This document shows positions 1 through 9,200 of a stretch of DNA of 64,000 nt, piece by piece; position 1 is the first letter of the stretch, and each line of letters begins with the position of its first letter. The notes beneath the pieces were generated by a model that was not told where the DNA came from, ran no database searches, and worked only from the letters and a program-made list of their open reading frames with translations. The DNA comes from Halomonas sp. SSL-5 (GTDB lineage: Bacteria; Pseudomonadota; Gammaproteobacteria; Pseudomonadales; Halomonadaceae), in contig NZ_JAUYWF010000007.1 in the NCBI RefSeq assembly GCF_030708455.1, positions 62,001 to 126,000 on the forward strand, given 5' to 3'. A program made the translations under genes and the position numbers.

Positions 1-26
1 ACCCATCGGCTCACCGTGAGGTGCCC

Positions 27-539
27 ATGCCACGCCAAGATGAACACGCCTTCCTGCAACAGGCGCTGCGCCAAGACGCCGGCGCCGTTGCCTTCTGCGA
101 GACCCTGTTTCGCATCTCCCAGACCCTCGATGACCTGATCGACGGCGACAAGCCGGTGACGGGCGACGTTGTCGTGTCTGCCTTCTGGCAGGCGCTGATC
201 GAGCTGCCCGGCAACCCCTTCTACCGCCAGCACGAGCCCTACTTGCGCCCCCTGATGGCCGGGGCCCTGCAAGACTGGCGCGACAGCGTCGCCCTGGAGC
301 GCTCCGGGTCGCAGCATGAGAGGACCCTGGCCTTCGTGCTGCGCGACCAGCTGACCAGCGTCGTGGTGCAGTGCGCCTACCTGATCGGCGGCGAGGCGTG
401 GATGCGTCAGGCCGGCCCGGCGATCCGCCGGCACTTCCATGAAGACAGCCTGGAGGACTACCTGGCCGAGCTCGACCCCACCCAAGACCCGGACTATCAG
501 GCCGATGTCGATGAATCTCTCAACGGAGGTGATCAATGA
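27..539 (+). CDS. phage protein of unknown function
   Basis: I do not recognise this family. The ATG at 27 is chosen over an in-frame GTG at 21 because GTGAGG at 15-20 gives a properly spaced ribosome-binding site. The 170-residue product is acidic, mostly predicted helical and has no membrane segment. It carries a DDLIDGD stretch near residue 40 that superficially resembles the aspartate-rich motif of prenyl synthases, but nothing else supports that. Its stop overlaps the next gene (ATGA), so it belongs to the phage virion operon that runs to 11381. From position, a head-tail connector or virion assembly role is possible. Confidence 0.7.
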   Translation: MPRQDEHAFLQQALRQDAGAVAFCETLFRISQTLDDLIDGDKPVTGDVVVSAFWQALIELPGNPFYRQHEPYLRPLMAGALQDWRDSVALERSGSQHERTLAFVLRDQLTSVVVQCAYLIGGEAWMRQAGPAIRRHFHEDSLEDYLAELDPTQDPDYQADVDESLNGGDQ

Positions 540-1198
540 GCGGTGGCGGCGGTGGTGACAACAAGGTCAAGGACACGCCCGAGCAGCGCCAGTTGGCGGC
601 GGTAGCGGCGGAGAAGTGGAACTTCGCCCAGGAGAAGCTCGCCCCGCTGGAGGACGCCTATATGGAATCGGTCGCCGAGATGACCGACGCCGGGCGCATG
701 AGCTATATCCGCGGGCGCACCATGCAGGGGCAGCAGCAGGCCGGCAGCGAGCTTAACCGCCAGGCCGGGCAGCAACTCCAGCAGGGTGGCATCGACCCCT
801 CCAGCGGGCGCTACCAGGGCGCCATGCAGGGCCTGGCGCTGGGCAATGCCCAGGCCGGCGGCGAGACGCTGGGGCGCGCCCAGTTCGAGCAGGACAGCCA
901 GCAGATCCAGGGCATGCAGAACATCGTGGCCATGGGGCAGGGGGAAGCCACGCAGGCTCAGGCCGGGCTGGCAGGCCTTGCCGATCAGGCGGCCGCCGAT
1001 GCCCGACAATCCTCCGTCAACCAGTTCAACCGGCGTAGCGCCAACCTCCAGCTCCTCGGCCAGGTGGCCGGTGCTGGCACGGCCTACGGGCTGGACGGCA
1101 TGGGTGGCGGCAATGCGGCCGGCGGCGCTCCGACAGGCGGCTTTGGTGTGGGCGGATACGCGCCCGGCCAGGGGCTCGACCTCTACGGCAACATGTAA
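536..1198 (+). CDS. Gly/Gln-rich phage virion (ejection-type) protein
   Basis: The 220-residue protein starts with a run of glycines, continues with a Gln/Ala-rich helical body containing many QQ and AQA steps, and ends in a glycine-rich tail (about residues 185-220). This make-up is typical of internal or ejection proteins of short-tailed phages, but I cannot assign it to a named family. The start overlaps the stop of the upstream gene and is preceded by GGAGGTGATCA. It sits first in a series of four small genes leading to the giant polyvalent gene, the place where P22-like phages encode their ejected proteins. The function is inferred from composition and position. Confidence 0.7.
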   Translation: MSGGGGGDNKVKDTPEQRQLAAVAAEKWNFAQEKLAPLEDAYMESVAEMTDAGRMSYIRGRTMQGQQQAGSELNRQAGQQLQQGGIDPSSGRYQGAMQGLALGNAQAGGETLGRAQFEQDSQQIQGMQNIVAMGQGEATQAQAGLAGLADQAAADARQSSVNQFNRRSANLQLLGQVAGAGTAYGLDGMGGGNAAGGAPTGGFGVGGYAPGQGLDLYGNM

Positions 1199-1207
1199 GG
1201 AGCCTCT

Positions 1208-1693
1208 ATGTTCGGATCAGGGTTCAGTTCGGTGCTTGCCAACATGCACCTTCCTTCCAGTCAGGTTGGCCAGACGCGCGTCGATCCCAATCAGGCGTTC
1301 CGTGGCGATCAGGGGGCCAGCGAGCTCCTCGGTCAGCTCAACCGCGCGCAGTGGCAAGACTGGCGCAACCGCTTCGCGCCCTACATCGATCAGCTGGCAG
1401 GGGCGGCGCAAGACGCCGGCGCCCCGCGAGCCGCCGGCCGCCAGGCCAGCCAAGCCATGGGCCTGGCCTTCGACGCCAACCAACAGGCCCGCGAGCAGGA
1501 TCGCCAGGCATTCGGGCTCCAGCAGACCGGCGCCCAGGCCGAGGTCGATGACCGCCGCAGCGCACTCCAGCGCCGCGCCTCGATGGTTAGCGCCGGCAAT
1601 CAGGCGCGCATCTCCGCCCAGGACCGCCAGCAATCCATCCTCGCCGGCGGCATGGGCCTCTCCAATATTCCTGACAGGGTGCTGAACCAATGA
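1208..1693 (+). CDS. Gln/Ala-rich phage virion protein
   Basis: The 161-residue protein has no signal peptide or membrane segment. Residues 40-150 are rich in Gln, Ala and Arg and look like long amphipathic helices. AAGGAGCC just upstream of the ATG is a good ribosome-binding site. The stop overlaps the start of the next gene (CCAATGAG), a sign of translational coupling. Composition and position match the ejection-protein cluster of podophages. No enzyme motif is visible, and assignment beyond a structural protein would be guesswork. Confidence 0.68.
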   Translation: MFGSGFSSVLANMHLPSSQVGQTRVDPNQAFRGDQGASELLGQLNRAQWQDWRNRFAPYIDQLAGAAQDAGAPRAAGRQASQAMGLAFDANQQAREQDRQAFGLQQTGAQAEVDDRRSALQRRASMVSAGNQARISAQDRQQSILAGGMGLSNIPDRVLNQ

Positions 1694-1929
1694 GCTACGG
1701 ACTGATCGGGCTTCGCCAACAGATGGAAGGCGAGGCGATGCAAGGGCTTTCCGACCTGGCCGGACAGCAGCGCCAGGCCAAGATGCAGGAAGAGCAGATG
1801 GAGCAGGCCGAGAAGCAGCAGACCATGAGCGCCGTTGGCACCGGTGCCGGCATCGGCATGATGGCTGGAGGCCCCGTGGGCGCCGCGATTGGTGCCGGTA
1901 TCGGCCTTCTGGCCGGCGAGCTTTTCTAG
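1690..1929 (+). CDS. small glycine-zipper phage protein
   Basis: The 79-residue protein has a charged N-terminal helix rich in Gln, Glu and Met (about residues 10-45). A hydrophobic glycine-zipper segment follows (about 50-78) with repeated GxGxG and AxGxG steps. Such segments insert into or pack within membranes, which would suit a protein that helps phage DNA cross the cell envelope. It is coupled to the preceding gene by an ATGA overlap and is followed by AGGAGATCACC, the ribosome-binding site of the next gene. The role in DNA ejection is inferred from these features. Confidence 0.68.
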   Translation: MSYGLIGLRQQMEGEAMQGLSDLAGQQRQAKMQEEQMEQAEKQQTMSAVGTGAGIGMMAGGPVGAAIGAGIGLLAGELF

Positions 1930-1938
1930 GAGATCACC

Positions 1939-3276
1939 ATGGCAGGACTCGACACACGCGGCCTGGCCTCCGGCTTCGCCCAGGGCTTCGGCCTGATGAA
2001 CCAGTACCAGCAGCAGGAGCGCCAGAACGAGCGCGCCGACCGCCAGATGGGCATGCAGGAGGAGCGCTTCGAGTGGCAGAAGGAGCAGGCCGAGACCCGG
2101 CAGCAGGAAGTGAAGCGCGCCCGGGATCTCGAGGAGCTCCAGTTCACTCTCGGCAAGATTGGCTCCGGCATGGAGGTGGACGAGAGCGAGATCGAGCTGC
2201 TGCGACAGTACCCGAAGTACTGGGCGGCGCTGGACCCTGATACCGACGCTTCAATCGAGCAGGCCCAGCAGGTGATCGACCCGCAGAGCCCGGTGGACGC
2301 CAACGACCCCGAGAGCCTGGCGGCGCTCAACCAGATGTTCGGCGCCGAGATCAACAAGGGCGAGGGTGGGCAGAAGCGCGTCGTCGGTATGGTGCCGGGG
2401 CCTGACGGCGAGAGCGTGATGCTCGAGCTCGAGGTGGTCGGCGAGGACGGCAGCACCTACACCGCGCCGATGACCGAGGGGCGCAGTAATCGCGAGGATG
2501 ACGACCTGGTGATGCAGGTTCCGGTGGAGCGCCTCGTCGAGCAGACCCAGGGCATGCGCATGTTGCGCAACGTCTTCCAGCGGCCCGAGGCCCAGCAGCG
2601 GGCCAATCAGGTGCTGAATATCTTGCGTGGCGATAGCGGCGAGAGCTGGGAACTCGAGGAGCACCCGCGTCTCGGCGCCATTCAGCGCAACACCAAGACC
2701 GGCGAGATCAAGCCGGTGCGGCCCGGGGCGGGAAGCCCATACGAGCAGCGCGGCAGCTCAGGCGGAAGCTACAAACCACCCAGCAACATTCAAGAGGCCG
2801 AGGCGCTGGTGCAGCGTGGCGTCTACGACAACTTCGGCGATGCTTACGAGGCGGTGCGGGCCCGGGCGGGGCAGGGGCAGCAGGGCGACCTGAAGTACAT
2901 CGACTTCCTTCAAGACCAGCTGAAAGCTATCGACTCTCAGCTTGAGGTGGCAAACACCGCGCTATCCACCGTTCCCGAGGAAGAAGCCACCAAGCTTCGC
3001 GAGCGTCGGGAGCAGCTGGCGGAGGAGTTGGAGGCCGCTTCTCGTCAGGCATTCAGCCGCCCGGACGGCGGTAGCCAACCGCAAGCGGGCGGGCAGCGCT
3101 ACCCCCGGGAAGGCGACATGGTCGGTAACCCGGATCCCAGCGCCGGCGCCAATGATCCGGTGCGTGCGCAAGGTCGAGAGGGCCCGGTGCAAGTCGGAAG
3201 CGCCAAGGACTACGAAAGCCTGCCTTCTGGCTCTCAGTATATCGATCCCGACGGAAACTTGCGGAGGAAGCCCTGA
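1939..3276 (+). CDS. coiled-coil phage virion protein
   Basis: The 445-residue acidic protein begins with a Gln/Arg/Glu-rich coiled coil (about residues 20-75). A mixed middle region follows (about 85-260). A Gly/Ser/Pro-rich linker (about 265-290) leads to a second coiled coil (about 325-365) and a disordered proline/glycine tail. No catalytic motif is evident. AGGAGATCACC precedes the ATG. Its stop codon overlaps the start of the giant gene (TGATG), so both are probably translated together. It takes the place of one of the large ejection proteins of P22-like phages, but sequence similarity to gp20 or gp16 is not apparent by eye. Confidence 0.7.
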   Translation: MAGLDTRGLASGFAQGFGLMNQYQQQERQNERADRQMGMQEERFEWQKEQAETRQQEVKRARDLEELQFTLGKIGSGMEVDESEIELLRQYPKYWAALDPDTDASIEQAQQVIDPQSPVDANDPESLAALNQMFGAEINKGEGGQKRVVGMVPGPDGESVMLELEVVGEDGSTYTAPMTEGRSNREDDDLVMQVPVERLVEQTQGMRMLRNVFQRPEAQQRANQVLNILRGDSGESWELEEHPRLGAIQRNTKTGEIKPVRPGAGSPYEQRGSSGGSYKPPSNIQEAEALVQRGVYDNFGDAYEAVRARAGQGQQGDLKYIDFLQDQLKAIDSQLEVANTALSTVPEEEATKLRERREQLAEELEAASRQAFSRPDGGSQPQAGGQRYPREGDMVGNPDPSAGANDPVRAQGREGPVQVGSAKDYESLPSGSQYIDPDGNLRRKP

Positions 3277-6200
3277 TGTCCACCCCATGGGCCAATGACC
3301 CGATTATTGAGGAATCGAAATCCAGCGCCTCCTCGGCCCCATGGGCCAATGACCCGATTATTGATGGTCGGACCGAAGCGCCGCGCGGCCTGGATATGCA
3401 GCAGCGGCAGCCCGAGCAGGAGCCCGCCGTCCAGCAGCCGCAGCGCCGCCCCGAGCTGATGGCAGAGCCTTGGCAGTCGGGCTCTGTCGGCCAGACGCCG
3501 CGCGGCCTCGACATGCAGGCCGAGGAGGACGGCGCCGAGCCGGCACAGCCTCAGCAGCCTGACCGCATCCGCGCCAGTGACTTTGGTCTCGAGACGCTGG
3601 AGGGTGGCGTCAGCGGTGTCGGCTCGGCTGCAGGTGGTACCGGCGACTTCCTTACCTTTGGCGGCAACCTGGTGGAATCCGGGCTGCGCAAGCTGGGCCT
3701 TGGCGACCTGATCGACGCCGGCGACCGCGCCATGGGCAACATGGCACCCAGCGACGCCTTCCAGGCTTTCGAGAAGTGGATGCAGCGAGGCGCCGAGGAG
3801 ATCGACGCCAGCCAGACCGAGGCCTTCCGCGAGACCATGAAGGCCAGCACGCCAGATGGCGACCTGTTTGACTGGAGCACCTGGTCCTTTGGCGACGACC
3901 CCAGCGTGACCGGCTACGCCGCGCAGCTGGCCGGCCTGGTCGGGCAGTTTGCCCCGCAGGCCGCCACCATGCTGGCCGGCAGCCCCCAGCGCGTGGCCAC
4001 CGCCATGACGCTGATGGGTGGCGCCCAGGCGGGCGGCTCCCAGGCCAACGAGGCCGAGGAGCGCATCATGGGTATGCAGGAGGGCGAGCTCGCCGAGTCA
4101 TCCGGGCTCTACCGCGATCTCCGCGAGGGTGGCCTCGACCATGCTGAAGCCCAGCGACAGACTGCCAAGGTGGCGGGCGCCGCCGCCTTCCAGGGTGGCG
4201 CGCCGACCGGTGCGGCCGGTGGCGCGCTGACCAGCTACGTGCTGGGCCCGCTTCAAGCCAAGATCGGCGGCAGCCTGGCCGGGCGCCTGGTGGACAGTGT
4301 CGGCCTTCAGGGTGGCGGCGAAGCCCTGCAGGAGGTCAGCGAGACCATGCTAGCCCGGGCCAACACCAACCGCGCCATTGAGGGCAATCAGGACATCGGC
4401 GAGGGCACCTTCGGCGATGCGGTGCTGGGCGGCATGTTCGGCGCCGGCCTGGGTACCGCCGGTGCGGCAGGTGGCGCAGCGAGGGGTGACGGCGAGGTGC
4501 GCACCCCGAACGACGCCGTTCGCGAGCGCACCCCGGAGGATCGCGCCGCCCTCAACGAGCAGTTCGAGCAGCAGCAGCGCGAAGCCGCCGCCCGCCAGAC
4601 TGTCGAGGAGGCGCCGCAGCCTGAACAGCCGATGGGCCTGCAGGGTGTCAGCGACGCCGACTTCGAGAACGCCTGGCGCGAGTTCGAGCGCGACAACGAG
4701 CTGGAGCCGCTCGACGACATCAACGCGCCCACCGGGCTCGAGATCCCCATCACCGGCGAGACCCGGGCCAAGGTAGAGGAGGCCGCCGCCGAGACCGACA
4801 CCGAGCCGACTCCCGGCCAGGCCGAGGCGGGTAACTACCGCAAGGGCAAGGTGCGCCTCAACGGCTTCGAGATTGCGATCGAGAACCCCAAGGGCTCGAC
4901 GCGCCGCGGCACAGCCCCGGATGGCACCGAGTGGGAGAACCGGATGGCCCACCACTACGGTGACATCAAGGGCACCACCGCCGCCGACGGCGATAACCTC
5001 GATGTCTTCGTGGGCGACAATCCCGAGGCGCCGCGCGCCTTCATCATCGATCAGGTGAACGAGGACGGCAGCTTCGACGAGCATAAGATCCTGCTTGGGT
5101 TCAACTCCCTGGAGGAGGCCCGCCAGGGCTACCTCGCCAGTTATGACGAGGGCTGGCAGGGGCTGGGCGAGATCTCCGAGGTAAGCGTCGATGACCTCAA
5201 GGGCTGGGTGCGCGACGGCGCCCACGACATGCCGTTCAGCGATATGGCGGCGCCCGAGCCTGCCCAGCCGGAGCCCCGCGGCCTGGACATGGGCGACACG
5301 CCAGCCGCGCCTCCGGTATCGCCAGACACCACCCGCCCGGAGGCGGCAGAGGAGCGCGAGGAGCCGGCCGACGATCTTCTGGGCGACCCGATCCCCAGTA
5401 GTTCGCTGGAGGCAGACGCAGAGCCTGGGGCCTTGACCCCGGTGCGCGTTCCGGTGGGGCGCATCCGCGTGGACCCCGAGGCCTACCAGTTCCGCACCGA
5501 GGTCAACGAGCGTGGCGTCGATGACCGGATGGATGGGATTCGGCGCTGGGATGATCTGCGCGCCGGCGAACTGGTACTCCATGAGCGCGCCGATGGTGAG
5601 CTGTACGTGGCCGATGGACATCATCGCCTGGACCTGGCTCGTCGCCTGGAGCAGCCCGGCGTCAACGCCTTCGTGCTGCGCGAAGCTGACGGCTACAGCG
5701 TCGAGGATGCCCGTCGCCTGGCCGCCGAGCGTAACATCGCCAGCGGCTCCTCCACGGCCATCGATGCCGCCAAGGTATTCCGAAACACCGAGGGTGACCC
5801 GGCTCAAGTGATCGAGGATCGCGACCTTCCGCGTCGAAGCCAAGTCGTGCGCGACGGGGCGGACATTGCGCGCCTGCAGGGCGAGGCCTTCGGCGCCGTG
5901 CTCAACGGCGTGGTGGCCGAGAAGGACGGGGCCGCCATCGGACGGTCCTCCGATGACGCCGATCAACAACTGGCCGCCATTGATGTCTTCCGGCAGGTGA
6001 GCCCCCAGAACGATAATCAGCGCGCCCTGCTGATCAACGAGATCCGCCAGGCCGGATTCTCTGATGGGCAGAGCAATCAGATGGGCATGTTCGGCGATGA
6101 CCCCATGCAATCGCTGATCGGTGAGCGGGTACGGGTCATGGATCGCCTGCATCAAGTTCTGTCGCGCGACCGGCGCTTGTTCGCTACCCTTAATAGCAAC

Positions 6201-9200
6201 GCCAAGACCGCGGAAGCTGCCGGAAATCGAATCGCCACCGAGCGCAACGAGCAGCTTTCCGACACCGCGGCGCAGGCTATCCAGCTACTCAGCCGCGCCA
6301 CCACCACGCCCGAGATCAACCAGCAGATCAACGACGCCGCACGGCGAGTGAGCGAAGGCGAGCCTGTCGCCTCTGTCGTGCGCGAACTCAAGGAGGCGTT
6401 ACTCAGTGGCCCTGTCACAGAAACAGCTCAACAACCTGCTGCACCAGACCCTGGCCGGGGATCGTCTGAAGGCCGAGGGCAAGTCGAACGAGGAAATCGC
6501 CGAGCACCTGCGGCAGACGCAGCACGAGCAGAGGATGCAAGCGAACAACGCTTGGCTGGAGCAGAAGCAGAAGCCCAAGGCATAACCCTCAAGGCCAACG
6601 GCACGCCCTTCCAGACAGAACGCGCCGTTCAGCTCTCCAAGCGTTTCCGCGACACCCCGGGCGCCGTGGCCGTCGAGGTCGAGGGTGGCTGGGGCTTCAC
6701 GGCGCAGGGAGATGGAGCGGTTACCCCCGCCCCTGCAGAAAGCCCGCAGAATGATGCAGAAAGCCTCACCCTCGAGACCCAGACCGAGGAAAGCCTGGCC
6801 GCCCGGGAGCGTGAGCAGCAGCAAGCGGAGCAGGCCGAGGCCGACCGCCGCCGCCAGGAGGAAGAGCGCGCCCAGGCTGACCGCGATGCCGATGACTTCA
6901 CGCTCGCCGGCAGCGATCTTCCTGCTGATCAGGCTGCGGCCCGGGGCCAGGATACCCTGTTCGCCTTTGCCGGCCAGCGCGCACGCACCGCCGACCCCAT
7001 GGCACTGGAGTCTGCGCAGCGACGCCTGGCGCGTGGCGACGATCCCGATACGGTTCGCCGAGAGGTCGGGTGGTTCCTTGGTGCCGATGAAAAGTGGCGC
7101 TTCGAGATCGACGATAGCGATGCTCGCTTCCTTCCCTTCGTGGACAAGAGCGCTGGCGAACTGTGGACCAAGCCGCTAGAGGAAGTGATCGACCATCCGC
7201 GCCTGTTCGCAGCCTACCCTGAGCTGCGCGAGATGGACGTGGTTTCTGCCCGCGGAATGGGCAATCAGCGCGGCCGTTTCGTGGCTCGCCGCCGAGAAAT
7301 CATGCTAAACGCCGAACGCGATCCGATGGAGCAGTTCAGCACCTTGCTTCACGAAATCCAGCACGGCATCCAGAACATCGAAGGTTTCGCCTCTGGCGGC
7401 GACCCCTCTTCTTACCGTCTGCCTCCTCGCCGAGAGCAGTGGCTGCGCGACAAGGTGCAGGAACTGACTCGCGAGTCCGGCGACTTCGCTCGTGAAGTGC
7501 TAGATCGCTACAAGGCTGGCGATCTCACCTCTGATGAAGCTCAGCAGCGCATTCAGGAGCGCGCCGACGAGATTGGGCTCAACGAGCTTCGCCAGAAGCT
7601 TCGCGAGGGCGATGCCCGAGGCGCCTACCGCTACTACCAGCGCCTCTACGGCGAGACCGAGGCCCGCAACGTTCAGGCCCGCCAGGGAATGGGCGAAGAA
7701 GAGCGGGTCAGTACGCCTCCCTCGGAGACTCAGGACGTGCCCGACAGCGATGTCGTGGTGGTGTTCAATGGAGAGGAGGTGGCTGGAGCGCCGCCACCGG
7801 CCAATGCCGACCCAGAAGTGCAGCCGGAGAGGGAGGTGCCGCCACCGCGCGTGGAAGATGTCGCCGAGGCGCTGAAAGGGTTGGACGAGCTCGGCGATGC
7901 CACGGCGATCCAGTCGCCGCGCGAGCTCCCGCCGCAGGCATTGCTTGGCATGGCGATTCGTGGCGTTGATCCGGCCGACGTTCGAGGCATGTATATCGGT
8001 GGCGACCTCTATGTGATCGCCGACAACGTCGATAGCGTGGAAGAGGCGGTGCGTACCGCCGTTCACGAGGCGGTTGGGCACAAAGGCATCCGTGGCGTGC
8101 TGGGCGAGGAGCTCGAGCCGGTGATGCGTCAGCTCTACCGCCGACTGCCGCATAGCCGAATCGGCCGCGAGGCGCGCGACGAGGTGCTGCGTGATTACCC
8201 CTTCCTCGATCGCGACAACCCCGACGACCAGATCACCATCGCCGAGGAGATGGTGGCGCATCTGATCGAGAAGGGGCATCGACCGGCCGCCTGGCAGCGC
8301 GCCGTGGCCAAGATCAAGGAGCTGCTGCGCAAGCTCTTCCCGTCGATCCCCTGGACCACCACCGACGTACTCGAGCTGGGTGAAAAGTCGCGCGACTACC
8401 TTCGCCGCCGTCAAGCCGAGGCCGACGAGGGGCAGGCCGACGATATGACCTTCGCAATGCGTAGGCGCATGGACACCAGTCGCGTCTCCGACGAGTTCAG
8501 CGACCTCGACGCCGACCAGGCCGAGGCGCTGGACATGATCGGCCCGCTAGGCGTGACTGGCTCGGCTCTGACGAAAGCACGCGACGTGATGGACCGCGCC
8601 GCGGTGAAGCTGCGCGCCGGGCTGTTCGACAAATACGCCGCCCTGAAAGAGCTGGACGAAAAGGCGCTGGGGCGCGACTTCATCGAGAGCAGCACCGCCT
8701 CCTCGAGCTGGATCTTGGCGCGCATGGCGCCGGCAGCCCAGGGGGCGCTCCACACCCTGATCCACAACGGCCGCATCCGGCTGGATCCGGAGCAGAAGGT
8801 GCTGGAGCTCCAGGAGGGCGACTCACCAGGGCTCGCCGGCGTGCTGGCCCAGCTGGGCGATGCCGCCGAGGTGACGCGTTTCATGGGCTGGATCGCCGGG
8901 AACCGGGCGGAGAAGCTGGCCGAGCAGGGGCGCGAAAACTACTTCGAGCCTCGCCACATTGCTGGCCTCATGGAGCTGAACAGCGGCCGCACCAAGGAAG
9001 GCAAGGCGCGTCGCACGCTGTACGCCGAGGTCTTCGAGGAATTCCAACAGTACCGTGACGACGTGTTGGCCATTGCCGACCAGGCGGGGCTGCTCAAGAA
9101 AGCCATGAGCGAGCCGGAAGCTGATCTGGTCATTGCGCGGAAGTACGGCGCGCCAGAGGCCATCATCAACAAGCTTCGCCATGAGGGCGATTCGTTGGCG

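Noticed and set aside
27-539. Prenyl-synthase-like DDLID motif in the first phage protein
   Set aside because: A single acidic motif in a 170-residue protein without the second aspartate-rich motif or family length is not enough.
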